Below, piece after piece: positions 16,452-25,609 of a stretch of DNA of 64,000 bases (position 1 is its first letter; each line of letters opens with the position of its first letter). Under the pieces are notes generated by a model. That model was not told the origin of the DNA. It worked only from the letters and a program-made list of their open reading frames with translations, and did not search any database. Position numbers and translations under genes: made by a program. The stretch comes from an uncultured Planctomycetota bacterium (lineage in GTDB: Bacteria > Planctomycetota > Phycisphaerae > SM23-33). The stretch spans positions 1-64,000 of the forward strand of contig CAITIS010000029.1 of NCBI GenBank assembly GCA_903892515.1, written 5' to 3'.

Positions 16452-19196
16452 ATGGCTACCCACTTCCGCAGATGTGCCATTGTGATGCCCGCCTTCCTGG
16501 CACTGTTGCTTCTTGCCGGCGCCGCCCGCGCCGCCGACGCGCCCAAAATCATCGCCGACTTTGAGAACGGCCAGCCCGCGCCGTTTAATGGCGGGCAAGT
16601 GGTGGCCGAACATGCTTCCCAAGGCCAGAAGGCCCTGGTGGTCAAAGAGGGCACCGTCGCCATGGAAGGCCACTTCGACTGGTCGGGCTACGACTACATG
16701 AAGTTTGACGTGTTCAATCCCAAGGCTGAGCCGGCCATGTTCGCGCTGCTCATTCGCGACTCCAAGAGCACCGGCTACTGGACCTGGGTCAACTTCAACG
16801 CCACGGCCATTCCGGGCAAGAGCACCATCACCGTCCCCACCAACATGTACGTGGGCGAGAAGAGCCGCCCCGGCCGGCCGCTGTACAGCAAGGACGTCAC
16901 GCAGTTGGCCGTCATCGTCGAAAAGGCCGGGCCACTCTACTTCGACAACTTCCGGCTGGAGCGTTCGCCCTTGGCCGGCGCCAGCTTCGAAGGCTTAAAG
17001 GCCTTCGATTTCGGCCCGAAGGACTCAGCCGTGATGGAAGCCTACACCGGCGTGTCGGAGGCCCCGTATGACGCCGCCGCCGGCTTCGGCTGGCAGGGCC
17101 TGACCGGCAAGGCCGAAAACGCCTACCAGCCCGATCCGCTGTACCAGGACTACATCAAGCTCGTGGCCGGCACGTTTCGGGTGGACCTGCCCAACGGCAA
17201 GTACCACGTGCTCATGAACATTGACGGGCCCGGCGGGTTCTGGGGCGAGATGACCATCTACCGCCAGCGCAGCGTGATTGCCAACGGCGTCAAGGTCGTG
17301 GACGACACGCTGGACTACGACCGCTACATCAAGAACTACTTCCGCAACGCCCATAGCGAGGACCTGCCCGGCGTGGACCCGTTCAAGGTCTACGTCGCGC
17401 CGAGCTTCCACGAGAAGTCCTTCGACGTGGACGTCACCGACGGCAAGCTGGAGCTGAAGTTCCAGGCCGACTCGCCGCTGGGCATCTGGCTGAGCGCACT
17501 GACCATCTATCCGCAGGACAAGAAGGCCCAGGGCGAAGAGTTCGTCAGCAAGATCACTGCCCGCCGGCACGAACTCTTCAACGAATATTTCAAGCAGGTC
17601 GAGCCCAAGACCACCGGCAGCAAGGCCGCCCAGGGCGAGGTCGTGCTGTTCTCACGTAACTACATGCAGCCGGTGAACGCCTTCGACGGCCCCGTCAGCG
17701 GCGAGGCGATTCCAGCCGATGGGCTCAAGCTGAGCCTGGCCGCCGACTCGGAAGAGCCGCTGGTCTTCAGCGCCCAGCCCGGCGGCGATCTGGGCGCCAT
17801 TGCGATTCAGCTGTCGGCCTTCAAGACCGCCGACGGCAAGACGCTCAAGGCCGAGACGTTTCAACCGGGTTGGATTGACTACCGCATCACCCGCATCGCC
17901 ACTGACGGCAGCAGCTACACCGTTGCGCCGCGGTACTGGCACCCCATCCCGGCCCCCTCTGCCCCGGGCGTGACGCGCAGCTTCTGGATTCGCACCCGCA
18001 CCGCCGACGCCGCAGCCGGAACCTACACGGGCACCATCACCGTCAAACCCGAGAAGGCTTCGGCCAAGACCATCCCGGTCACGATTACCGTGCTGCCTTT
18101 CAAGATCGATGCCGTAACGGACGTGCCCGTCGGCCCCTTCGGCAGCGGCATCAACATGTACTGGTACGGCGACGACCCCAAGACTCAGCAGTGGAACTGG
18201 GCCATCTATGACAAGACGCTGACCGTGCTGAAAGACGGCGGCTGCACCACCTTCACGGGCAGGCCTCACGTTCATGTAACCGCCGCCAACGGCAAGATCA
18301 CGCTGGACACGACCGACGCCGACAAAGAGATGTCGATGGCGCGAGCCAAGGGCTTCAACCAGATGCTCAGCGGCTACGGTGTCGGCGTGGAGTGCTACAA
18401 CACCTACGGCAACGCCCAGGGCCCGGACGTGGCCGCTGCTCAAAAGGCTGGCTTTGCGGACATGGACAGCTTCCTAAAGGCCCTGTGGGGCGCCATCGAC
18501 GCCCATGCCGTCCAGGCCAACTGGCTGCCAGTGGCCTACAACCTGTGCGATGAGCCCATCGGCGAGGCCATCAGCGGCGCGGCTTTGAATGCCGCGGCGC
18601 ACAAGAAGGCCGGAGTGGGACTCAAGCGCACCACCTTCATGGGCGAGACCTCCATGGAAGGCAACGATCCCAAGAGCGACCACTACAAGCTGCTCCAGGC
18701 CCTGCCGATTGCCTCGCTGAACGGGCACGACGAGGCGTCCATCAAGGTCGTCCACGACGCCGGCAACCAGTTCTCCTTCTACAACGGCGGCACGCGCTGG
18801 ACCTTTGGCCGGTACATGAAGGCCCTGGTGGTGAACGACAAGATGATGATGCGGCCGGATTGGCACTTCAACAACGCCATGGGCAACCCCTACTACGCCC
18901 TGGATGGCCGCGAAGACGAGTACGTGTGGTTCAACACCGATGAGAACATGACCATGGTGCCGGCGCCGGACTTCCTGCGGCACATCATTCCGGGCCTGAA
19001 CGACTATCGCTACCTGTCCACGCTCCAACGGCTGATCAAGGAAAACCCCAGCCATCCCAAGCTCGCCGAAGCCAAGGCCGTCTGGGATGAAATGATCAAG
19101 CTCACAGCCGGCAAGGACCGCGAGCCCAAGGGCCGCGATTACGCCGCCGATCGCGCCAAGATCATCAAGGCCATCGAAGTGCTGCTGACAAAGTAG
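16452..19196 (+). CDS. Secreted DUF4091-like glycoside hydrolase domain protein
   Basis: The start ATG 16452 lies after GGAGAGACCGC; the signal peptide runs through MPAFLALLLLAGAARA (residues about 13-28). Residues 30-190 look like a carbohydrate-binding beta-sandwich (IIADFENGQPAPFNGGQVV, FDNFRLERS). Residues 190-380 form a second sandwich resembling domains with FRVDLPNGKYHVLMNIDGPG. The C-terminal about 350 residues show a barrel with YNTYGNAQG, AYNLCDEPIGEA, SLNGHDEAS, YNGGTRWTFGRYMKA and YALDGREDEYVWFN. The CDEP motif followed by late aromatic strands matches DUF4091/GH123-like enzymes, in which the Asp-Glu pair is catalytic. It probably degrades extracellular glycans. A terminator follows at 19261. 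Confidence 0.7.
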   Translation: MATHFRRCAIVMPAFLALLLLAGAARAADAPKIIADFENGQPAPFNGGQVVAEHASQGQKALVVKEGTVAMEGHFDWSGYDYMKFDVFNPKAEPAMFALLIRDSKSTGYWTWVNFNATAIPGKSTITVPTNMYVGEKSRPGRPLYSKDVTQLAVIVEKAGPLYFDNFRLERSPLAGASFEGLKAFDFGPKDSAVMEAYTGVSEAPYDAAAGFGWQGLTGKAENAYQPDPLYQDYIKLVAGTFRVDLPNGKYHVLMNIDGPGGFWGEMTIYRQRSVIANGVKVVDDTLDYDRYIKNYFRNAHSEDLPGVDPFKVYVAPSFHEKSFDVDVTDGKLELKFQADSPLGIWLSALTIYPQDKKAQGEEFVSKITARRHELFNEYFKQVEPKTTGSKAAQGEVVLFSRNYMQPVNAFDGPVSGEAIPADGLKLSLAADSEEPLVFSAQPGGDLGAIAIQLSAFKTADGKTLKAETFQPGWIDYRITRIATDGSSYTVAPRYWHPIPAPSAPGVTRSFWIRTRTADAAAGTYTGTITVKPEKASAKTIPVTITVLPFKIDAVTDVPVGPFGSGINMYWYGDDPKTQQWNWAIYDKTLTVLKDGGCTTFTGRPHVHVTAANGKITLDTTDADKEMSMARAKGFNQMLSGYGVGVECYNTYGNAQGPDVAAAQKAGFADMDSFLKALWGAIDAHAVQANWLPVAYNLCDEPIGEAISGAALNAAAHKKAGVGLKRTTFMGETSMEGNDPKSDHYKLLQALPIASLNGHDEASIKVVHDAGNQFSFYNGGTRWTFGRYMKALVVNDKMMMRPDWHFNNAMGNPYYALDGREDEYVWFNTDENMTMVPAPDFLRHIIPGLNDYRYLSTLQRLIKENPSHPKLAEAKAVWDEMIKLTAGKDREPKGRDYAADRAKIIKAIEVLLTK

Positions 19197-19260
19197 CCCG
19201 CAGTGTGACATGGGACAATAGCCCATGTGGGCATGTTCCATGTCAGTTGAAGAATGAATG

Positions 19261-19297
19261 AGGCCTCCGGGCAACGCCGCCCGGGGGCCTTTGTTTA
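19261..19297 (+). terminator. Rho-independent terminator after the DUF4091-like gene
   Basis: AGGCCTCCGGGC / GCCCGGGGGCCT stem (one wobble pair), loop AACGCC, tail TTGTTT. Confidence 0.8.
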
Positions 19298-19365
19298 TCC
19301 AGCCGCGACGGCAGGGCGTGGCGAGAGAAGCGGAGGCTCACCGCGCGCGGTGATGCGCCGTTGCT

Positions 19366-20844
19366 CTACTCGTTGAGGAAGTCGTGGCCGCGGAGGGTCT
19401 TGGCGGCAGGAGCGGTGGGGGCCACCGGTTTCAAGTGGTCCTGGCCCCAGCAATAGTGGCCGTTGAAGACCAACGGCCCGGCATCACGGCGAAGATCGTC
19501 CGGGTAGGCATCGCGGAAGGCGTTCTGCCAAGGTTCCATGATGCGGGTGGCCCACAAGTCAAACCATTCGTAATCATCCACAGCGGTGAATTCAGTCGGC
19601 GCCTGCGGATTCCAGGCGAAATATGCCCCGGCAAAAAGGGCCAGGAAGTGCCCGGCGATGTCGTTGTCCGCCCAGTGCGTAATATTCACGCCCAGGCAAT
19701 TGTCGCTATCGATGGCCCGCTGGCACCAGTGGCGTGTCGCTTGCCAGCCGCCGCCATGCACATGGCCGTTGCCGGCGCTCATCATCCATTTCATCGGCAG
19801 GTGGCTGTACTTGGCCACGGCGGCGTCGATGGCGTCGCGGTTGCGATACCAGTACTGCCAGGGCTCGATGATGATGTCGTCCTGCAACTCCTCCGGAACG
19901 GGCCGGCCGCCATGATCGGCCCATATCTGCATCTGCATCGTCTTGCCCGCTTGCCGGGCGAGTTCGCCGAGCATCCGGTGGTACTGCCGCACCATGTCAA
20001 CCGTGGCATAGTCCTTTGGCATCGAAGGGTCCAGGAACCACTTCGCCTCATCCAGGCCAAAGTGGATAGTCGAACCGCTCGGCATCGCCGACACCACCTG
20101 GCGCACCAGCTGCTCAATCATCTTGAAAGCGTTCTCGCCCACCAGCAGCGACGAGCCGTTATACATGCCCTCGCCGCCGCGCAGCTCGGGGCGGTGATAA
20201 ACCAGGCTGCCCACGTGCCCCCAGCTCTCGATTTCCGGCACGACTTCAACGTGGTAGGGGGCGGCATATGCCGCCAGGTCCGCCAGATCCGACAGGCTCA
20301 AGGCGTATGGATTGTCATGGCCAAAAGGCAGGTCATCGAAGCGCAGGCCGCACAGTTCATCGTCCAGCAGGTGCAGATGCAGCCGGTTCATTTTCAACCG
20401 GGCCAGGACGCGCACCAGCCGCTGGAGCATCGCCTTGGGAAACACGCTCCGGCCAAGATCGACCATGAAAGACCGCTTGCGATACGCGGGCCAATCCACG
20501 ATCGTTACCGCCGGCCAGTCGCCACGCGGGCCCCACAGCGAGATGATGTTCAGCAGAGTCTGCCGCCCGTACGCAAGCCCAGCGGAGTCCGCCGCGGCGA
20601 TCTCGGCCCCGTCCGATGCCATGTTCAGCCGGTATGACTCCGCCGCGGTCGGCGACGGATCAATCGTCCATCGGATCGGGTACGCCTGCTCATCACGCGT
20701 CGATACCTGGACGTGCATCCGCTGCAAGTCCTGGATGAACTGGGCATCGCCGACGCCGTGCAGGCAAACGGTCGCCGGACGCGGGAACGTGCCATGGCAC
20801 TGCATCTGCTGCGGGTGCGGCCAAAGATTTTTCATCCGCTCCAT
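19366..20844 (-). CDS. Glycoside hydrolase family 20 (beta-N-acetylhexosaminidase-like)
   Basis: The 492-residue protein removes terminal hexosamine residues if the family assignment holds. Residues 5-110 form the GH20 N-terminal alpha/beta domain (LWPHPQQM, YRLNMASDGAEIAAADSAGL, AYGRQTLLNI). The barrel starts with DWPAYRKRSFMVDLGRSVFP and LKMNRLHLHLLDDE, followed by VEVVPEIESWGH. The catalytic pair is D265-E266 in HFGLDEAKWF, the position of the HxGxDE motif. Start ATG 20844 follows GAGAGG; the frame upstream to 21042 lacks family similarity. There is no signal peptide, unlike many GH20 enzymes, so it may act in the cytoplasm. It lies convergent to the secreted DUF4091-like glycosidase. Confidence 0.8.
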   Translation of the reverse strand: MERMKNLWPHPQQMQCHGTFPRPATVCLHGVGDAQFIQDLQRMHVQVSTRDEQAYPIRWTIDPSPTAAESYRLNMASDGAEIAAADSAGLAYGRQTLLNIISLWGPRGDWPAVTIVDWPAYRKRSFMVDLGRSVFPKAMLQRLVRVLARLKMNRLHLHLLDDELCGLRFDDLPFGHDNPYALSLSDLADLAAYAAPYHVEVVPEIESWGHVGSLVYHRPELRGGEGMYNGSSLLVGENAFKMIEQLVRQVVSAMPSGSTIHFGLDEAKWFLDPSMPKDYATVDMVRQYHRMLGELARQAGKTMQMQIWADHGGRPVPEELQDDIIIEPWQYWYRNRDAIDAAVAKYSHLPMKWMMSAGNGHVHGGGWQATRHWCQRAIDSDNCLGVNITHWADNDIAGHFLALFAGAYFAWNPQAPTEFTAVDDYEWFDLWATRIMEPWQNAFRDAYPDDLRRDAGPLVFNGHYCWGQDHLKPVAPTAPAAKTLRGHDFLNE

Positions 20845-20995
20845 GGAGTCCTCTCCACTTGTGACTTCTGGGTCATCGCCTGCTCTCCCCCAACGCATTG
20901 CCATGGTACCGGCTCGGGTCCGGCGCGACAACCGATTCGCAGGGGAAAGGCGTTCCTGGGTCTGACTGCGATTTCTGACCGTCCGGATTTGTCGT

Positions 20996-21178
20996 GTAAC
21001 AGGCCCCGGCTTCAGCCGGGGTGCCATGTGGCCCACAGCCACGATCAGCCCGGTTCACCGGGCTTGAGTCTGTGCCTTGAGGCAATGGCTCAAGCCGCGA
21101 GACGGTAAGCCCGTTGAAACGGGCTGGCAGAATACCGGGTGAATCCGCGTTACCCCGGCTAAAGCCGGGGCCTGTTAC
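20996..21178. repeat. Family E element with 26-bp terminal inverted repeat
   Basis: The ends are GTAACAGGCCCCGGCTTCAG and its complement ending GGGGCCTGTTAC. Inside lie AGCCCGGTTCACCGGGCT and AGCCCGTTGAAACGGGCT hairpins. Related blocks lie at 1838-2017 and 30264-30333. Confidence 0.8.
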
Positions 21179-21292
21179 GCAGCTTGACCAGAGTCTGTGG
21201 CAAAGCACGTCCTGCCGGGGATACTGGTCACACACGTACTCCTGAACGCTTCACACGGTGAGGGTCTGCATCTGTCGCAGGTGGCCGATGCT

Positions 21293-22207
21293 TTACAGCA
21301 CGGACGGCGGGGAACAATTCGAGGATACGGGCTTTGAGCTTCCTTCGGCCTGGGCGGCGCACACGCAGGCGCCGAAGATGAAGATGCACCCGGACAGGTA
21401 GATCCACAGCAGCAATGCCATGATGCCGCCAAACGTGCCATACACCGCGTTGAGCGTGGCGAAGCTCTTGATGTAGATGACGAACAGACTTCCGGCCGCC
21501 TGCAGGAGAGCCGTAGCGCACAGGGCGGCGGCCCAGACCTCGCCAAAACGCGTTGGCCGACGCGGGGCCAGCTTGTAAAACAAGCTCAGGCCCAGGAACA
21601 CCGCCAGCCACGGGATGAGCACGCTCGACAGGGAATAGAAGCTGGAACCCAACTCGCTCGCCGGAAATGGCCAGCCCTTCGCCAGCTTGGCGAGCATTCG
21701 CGCCCAGACGCCCAGGAAGACCGTGCTGACCGTAATGGCGAGAAACGCCAGGCTCTTGAGCGGTTGCCGCCACCAGCCGAGCGTATCGGCGCCCCAGGCG
21801 CGGTTGGTGGCACAGACCAGGGTGTTGAAACATTGCAGGGCGAGCCAGACCAAGAGGAAGGACGAGACCGCGCCGGCCTGATGGCGGGCGCTGATCACGC
21901 CGGCGATGGTGTGAAAGACATGATGCTGCATCTCACCACTGATCGGGAAGTAGTCTTCCATGTACGCAATGACCGCTCTGGCTGCCCGGTCCTGGTCGAC
22001 AAAGGACGAGGAAATCGTGACCACCAGGATCATCAAAGGAAACAGTGAAAAGAAGGCGCTGAAGGCGAATGCCGCCGCTCGCTGTGCCCCGTCGATCTGC
22101 ATGAACTGTTTGACGGCCAGACGAAGTATCGCCCAGACCCTGTGAAGCTTTCGGCCTGGCCGGCTTGGCATATTCATGTGACTCAGTTTCTTCCTGCCGC
22201 CGGGCAT
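21293..22207 (-). CDS. YihY/BrkB-family inner membrane protein
   Basis: The 304-residue product has six hydrophobic helices typical of the YihY/BrkB (formerly 'ribonuclease BN') family: ALRAAAFAF-like first helix (AAAFAFSAFFSLFPLMILVV), AVSSFLLVWLALQCFNTLVC, SLAFLAITVSTVFLGVWARM, VLIPWLAVFLGLSLFYKLAP, AALCATALLQAAGSLFVIYI and GGIMALLLWIYLSGCIFIFG. The family motif region YGTFGGIMALLLWIYLSGCI is well kept. I start at ATG 22207 after GCGGGAAGCG; ATG 22177 is an alternative. The cellular role of the family is unsettled (envelope transport or virulence-associated). The C-terminal about 15 residues are hydrophilic and serine-rich. Confidence 0.85.
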   Translation of the reverse strand: MPGGRKKLSHMNMPSRPGRKLHRVWAILRLAVKQFMQIDGAQRAAAFAFSAFFSLFPLMILVVTISSSFVDQDRAARAVIAYMEDYFPISGEMQHHVFHTIAGVISARHQAGAVSSFLLVWLALQCFNTLVCATNRAWGADTLGWWRQPLKSLAFLAITVSTVFLGVWARMLAKLAKGWPFPASELGSSFYSLSSVLIPWLAVFLGLSLFYKLAPRRPTRFGEVWAAALCATALLQAAGSLFVIYIKSFATLNAVYGTFGGIMALLLWIYLSGCIFIFGACVCAAQAEGSSKPVSSNCSPPSVL

Positions 22208-22524
22208 CGCTTCCCGCTTTTCCCAAGATTGTGTCCGCTCAGACGTTACAGCACATTGTAGCGACCAGGGCGATCGCGTGGCCAACCGTGCGACCTGGTG
22301 TCACTGACGCCGACCATGGTCGAGACATATGGCTGGGATAGCCAACACCTGCTCACGTGTCGATACGTCTCGCGGAATGTAAAATTCAACGTCGGCCTGA
22401 CGAAACGGGACTTTCTGCCGTAGGCCTGACAGTGGGCATCAGCTGCAAGCATAAACACAAACTGCCCGTAGCGGGTGGGTGCCGCTACAGGCAGCTTGGA
22501 TATTAGGGGATAGTCCCGGGGATC
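22208..22524. other. Intergenic region
   Basis: Holds the terminator at 22450-22494 for the upstream minus-strand gene; otherwise I see no gene or repeat. Confidence 0.5.
22450..22494 (-). terminator. Rho-independent terminator of the PEP-CTERM gene at 22525
   Basis: On the minus strand CTGCCTGTAGCGG / CCGCTACGGGCAG forms the stem, followed by TTTGTGTTTATG. Confidence 0.7.
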
Positions 22525-23199
22525 CTACCGACGTTTCCGGGCCAGCAGCAGCCCGCTCACGCCCAGCAAGGACAGCGTCGCCGGCTCGGGGGCCGGAACG
22601 GCCGTCAGGACCAGATTGGCGGCACAGACTTGGGCGCCTCCAATGTGCTCCTCCGAGAGCCGCATGACGACCGACAGTTGGCCGCTGGCCGAAGCGCCCG
22701 TCGTGGCCGTGCCGGTCAGGGCCGTGCCCCAGGCGCCAAAGGACACTTCGTTGTACCACATGGTCGCCAGGGCACCCACGTCGCCCGTCAGCGTGATCAG
22801 CGGCGTGCTCCCGGCCAGCACTTCGAAGGTGTAGGTTCCATGCCCAGGGTCATAGCCGCGCAGCGGACCGGCCGCCAGCGAGAACGTGTAGGTCGTGTTG
22901 GGCTGGACGTTCGTCGACAGTGTCTGCGCGAGCTGCGACTGGCCGTTCCAAGCCTGCAGCATGGCGAGCTGCGAGTTGGAATCGCCGTAATTGGCCATCC
23001 CGCTGCGCGTCATCCAGTCGGCGAAGTCGCCGTTCAGGGGTGTCTTGCTCAACGTCCACTGGTCAGGCGTGACATCCCATGTGGGACCAAACGCGGCGCC
23101 GGGTGAGGCGAAGGTGGAATTGGCGATAGGGACGCTATCGGCCTGAGACGACGCAGCAACAAACAACAGCAGCGCACAACAAAGCAGACTTCTAGACAT
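22525..23199 (-). CDS. PEP-CTERM protein (small secreted jelly-roll type)
   Basis: The 224-residue protein starts with signal peptide MSRSLLCCALLLFVAASSQA. The mature part (IANSTFASPGAAFGPTWDV, QTLSTNVQPNTTYTFSLAAG, TYTFEVLAGSTPLITLTGDV, NLVLTAVPAPEP) resembles the short beta-sandwich PEP-CTERM proteins of planctomycetes that bear an N-terminal NxSFExP-like motif. It ends APEPATLSLLGVSGLLLARK plus RR, a complete sorting signal. RBS AAAGGAGAGG precedes the ATG. It has its own promoter (23273-23300) and terminator (22450-22494), so it is a single-gene unit. Confidence 0.85.
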   Translation of the reverse strand: MSRSLLCCALLLFVAASSQADSVPIANSTFASPGAAFGPTWDVTPDQWTLSKTPLNGDFADWMTRSGMANYGDSNSQLAMLQAWNGQSQLAQTLSTNVQPNTTYTFSLAAGPLRGYDPGHGTYTFEVLAGSTPLITLTGDVGALATMWYNEVSFGAWGTALTGTATTGASASGQLSVVMRLSEEHIGGAQVCAANLVLTAVPAPEPATLSLLGVSGLLLARKRR

Positions 23200-23272
23200 G
23201 ATTCCTCTCCTTTAGTTGGCGATGACCCTCATACGGGACAAAAGGCTCCGCACTCGACTGCGTGCATTCACT

Positions 23273-23300
23273 ATTATCTACGAGAATGGCAATACGTCAA
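23273..23300 (-). promoter_or_regulatory. Sigma-70-type promoter of the PEP-CTERM gene
   Basis: On the minus strand TTGACG (23300-23295) and GATAAT (23278-23273) are 16 bases apart, 74 bases before the ATG at 23199. One of the best consensus matches I found here. The rest of 23200-23549 shows nothing else. Confidence 0.55.
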
Positions 23301-23549
23301 TACAAATGCCGGGACATCTCGCTTTTTGCCAAGCCCGCTGGCGTCGCCGGGCTCATTTGGGATAGGCTCGGCAGTCGTAACATATTGGCGGCCAGCTACA
23401 ACCGAAAAGCATCGGATTGGTGAAGGGGTCCTGGCAGGGATACGGCCACGGATAAGACTGCTCAACCAGCGATACCGCCTCATGAGGCGATGAACAGATC
23501 GGCGCGCACCTGGAAGTACTTGCGACCGTTCGCCATCACGCCTCACACA

Positions 23550-23623
23550 TGCGCCCGAGAGGACTCGAACCTCTGACCTGCGGTTTAGGAAACCGCCGCT
23601 CTATCCTGCTGAGCTACGAGCGC
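23550..23623 (-). tRNA. tRNA-Arg (anticodon CCT)
   Basis: The minus strand folds into a full cloverleaf. The acceptor arm is GCGCTCG/CGGGCGC with discriminator A. The D arm is GCTC...GAGC with loop AGCAGGATA. The anticodon stem is GCGGT/ACCGC with loop TTCCTAA (anticodon CCT). The variable loop is AGGTC, and the T arm is AGAGG/CCTCT with loop TTCGAGT. CCA is not encoded. The ORF that runs through it on the plus strand is not coding there. Confidence 0.95.
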
Positions 23624-23719
23624 TCGCATGAAACTCTACCGCTGCATCTTACACCAACATCGGCCGGCTATAAAGCTCCCGCGTACACTATTGACGATCT
23701 GGCGTATACTCTTGCCAGG

Positions 23720-24925
23720 ATGAGCGAGCAGGATTCAGACAAACCGACGCACGGCCCGGATTCCGACAAACCGAAGAGCGAGCGGGATTCCGACAAACCA
23801 ATGGGCGAGCAGGGATCCGACACGCCAGCCGGCCAGCATGATCCGGACAAATCAGCCGGCCAGCCCGAACAAGGGCCGGCTCCGAAGCGGGCACGGCGGA
23901 AGCGATACGCCGGCACGTACCCTCGGCGGTTTGAGCAGCGCTACAAGGAACTCGATCCGCAGGCCCATCCCGACACGATTCAGCAGGTCCGTTCGCACGG
24001 GCGCACGCCGGCCGGAAGCCACGTGCCGATCATGGTGGACGAGGTGATGACGGCCCTGGCCGTGGGGCCGGGGCAGGTCGTGGCCGATTGCACACTGGGC
24101 TATGGCGGCCATGCCGAGCGCTTTCTGAAGCTCCTCGGCCCGAGCGGCAAGTTGATCGGCCTGGACGTCGACGGCGGGCAACTCCAGCGCACCGTGGAGC
24201 GGCTCAAGTTCGCCGGCTTTGAGATGATCGCGCGGCACAGCAATTTCGCCGGCCTGGCCAAGGTGATGGGCGAACTTGGCGTTGCGGGCGTTGATGTAAT
24301 CTTCGCCGACCTGGGCGTCTCGTCGATGCAGGTGGACGAACCGGCCCGCGGCTTCAGCTACAAGCAGGACGGCCCGCTGGACATGCGGATGGACGCCCGC
24401 ATCAAGCTCTCGGCGGCCGATCACCTGGCCCGGCTGAGTGAAGCGGAGCTGTCGCAATTGCTGTGGGAACTGGCCGACGAGGAGGACCATGCCGCCATCG
24501 CCCGGACCATCGTGCTGCGCCGCGGCCGCTCGCCGATTCTGCGCACGCACGAGCTGACGCGGCTGATCTTTCAGGCCAAGGGCATTGACCCGGCCAAGCA
24601 CAAGCAAGCCGTCGCCAAGGGCGAGGTCGCGCCGCACCCGGCCGCCCGCACATTTCAGGCTCTGCGAATCCTCGTCAATAATGAGCTGGCCAGCCTGCGT
24701 GAACTATTACGCGTCGCGCCTGAGTGCCTGCTCCCCGGCGGCAAGATCGGGCTGGTGACGTTCCACAGCGGCGAGGATCGGCTGGTGAAGCAGGCCTTCG
24801 CCGCCGGGCTGGGCCATGGTGTGTATCAGGCCATCTGCGAAGAGCCGCTGCGGCCATCGGGGCGGGAAGTCTTCGACAACCCGCGCAGCCGGCCGGCCAG
24901 ATTCCGCTGGGCCCAGAAGGCCTGA
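23720..24925 (+). CDS. rsmH: 16S rRNA (cytosine-1402-N4)-methyltransferase RsmH with repetitive N-terminal extension
   Basis: RsmH methylates C1402 of 16S rRNA in the decoding centre using SAM. The catalytic part starts near residue 105 (HVPIMVDEVMTALAVGPGQV) and contains DCTLGYGGHAERFL (SAM motif), LGVSSMQVDEPARGFSYKQD then GPLDMRMD, AARTFQALRILVNNEL and VTFHSGEDRLVKQAF, all standard. Start ATG 23720 gives 401 residues, about 90 more than usual. The extra N-terminus is five tandem nine-residue repeats (DSDKPTHGP, DSDKPKSER, DSDKPMGEQ, GSDTPAGQH, DPDKSAGQP) followed by a basic patch KRARRKRYAG. The usual mra/fts cell-division neighbours are absent. Confidence 0.93.
   Translation: MSEQDSDKPTHGPDSDKPKSERDSDKPMGEQGSDTPAGQHDPDKSAGQPEQGPAPKRARRKRYAGTYPRRFEQRYKELDPQAHPDTIQQVRSHGRTPAGSHVPIMVDEVMTALAVGPGQVVADCTLGYGGHAERFLKLLGPSGKLIGLDVDGGQLQRTVERLKFAGFEMIARHSNFAGLAKVMGELGVAGVDVIFADLGVSSMQVDEPARGFSYKQDGPLDMRMDARIKLSAADHLARLSEAELSQLLWELADEEDHAAIARTIVLRRGRSPILRTHELTRLIFQAKGIDPAKHKQAVAKGEVAPHPAARTFQALRILVNNELASLRELLRVAPECLLPGGKIGLVTFHSGEDRLVKQAFAAGLGHGVYQAICEEPLRPSGREVFDNPRSRPARFRWAQKA
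23732..23866 (+). repeat. Five 27-bp tandem repeats inside rsmH
   Basis: Units begin GATTCAGACAAACCG, GATTCCGACAAACCG, GATTCCGACAAACC, GGATCCGACACGCC and GATCCGGACAAATC. They keep frame and encode D-S-D-K-P-type nonapeptides. Confidence 0.85.
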
Positions 24926-25052
24926 GCGAGTGGGAAGACTGTCGCGCGGCCGCCTAAGCTGTTACCATGAAACGAGTTGATTCGCCGCTTGGCTTGCCGG
25001 CGTGGCAGGTAACAGGCATAACCAGCGCAAGTTGTCTCAGAACGGATTGGAC

Positions 25053-25463
25053 ATGCTCAAGATCAACATCAACCAGGGCAAGCGATACGTCTTCAAGACG
25101 CACGTGAACGAGATTCTGCTGCCGCGCGAGAAGGCTGAGAGCATCGAGGCCTTCAACGTGATCATCGAGCCGGGGCAGTACACACACATGCATGTGCATG
25201 AGGACACGGAACAGTTGTATCACGTGACCAGCGGCCGAGGCCGGGGCGTGTTCGAGCACGCCAACGGGCAGCGCGAGGAATTCGAAATGGTTCCCGGCGA
25301 CGTGATCCACGTGCCCCGGAACACGCGGCACCAGATCTTCTGCGCGGGCTCGGAGCGGCTGACGTACCTGTGCGTGGATGGCTTCCCGCTGGGCAAGCCC
25401 GCCTCTGAGCCGACTTGGGATCATCACTATCAGGCCGTCGTGGCCCTGCAGAAGAAGAGTTAG
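25053..25463 (+). CDS. Cupin-domain protein
   Basis: A 136-residue single-domain cupin. The metal-site motifs are visible: [14 protein letters not shown] (two histidines and a glutamate, motif 1) and [16 protein letters not shown] (motif 2 histidine), separated by about 20 residues. The small barrel could be a mannose-6-phosphate-isomerase-like or regulatory cupin; the substrate cannot be inferred. ATG 25053 is chosen because homologous sequence begins at [17 protein letters not shown]; a GTG at 25002 would add 17 unconvincing residues. It sits between rsmH and rubrerythrin on the same strand, separated from the latter by a Family A repeat. Confidence 0.8.
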   Translation: MLKININQGKRYVFKTHVNEILLPREKAESIEAFNVIIEPGQYTHMHVHEDTEQLYHVTSGRGRGVFEHANGQREEFEMVPGDVIHVPRNTRHQIFCAGSERLTYLCVDGFPLGKPASEPTWDHHYQAVVALQKKS

Positions 25464-25472
25464 GGCGTTTGC

Positions 25473-25591
25473 CTGTGACACGGGCGTCCCGCCCGTGCGT
25501 GTCACGGCCGTCTCGGCCGTGGTTTACGAGTTCGATGAGAGCATGGGCGAGATGCCCATGTCACACGTGGCCGAGATGGCCATGCCATAAC
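25473..25591. repeat. Family A element, double-module copy
   Basis: Four palindromes in order: ACGGGCGTCCCGCCCGT, ACGGCCGTCTCGGCCGT, ATGGGCGAGATGCCCAT and GTGGCCGAGATGGCCAT. It ends 19 bases before the rubrerythrin ATG, directly abutting the leader. Confidence 0.85.
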
Positions 25592-25609
25592 GAAAACAAG
25601 GAGAATTCG

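Noticed and set aside
25473-25591. CRISPR array
   Set aside because: Repeats are palindromes in mirrored order without regular unique spacers of constant length, and there are no cas genes.
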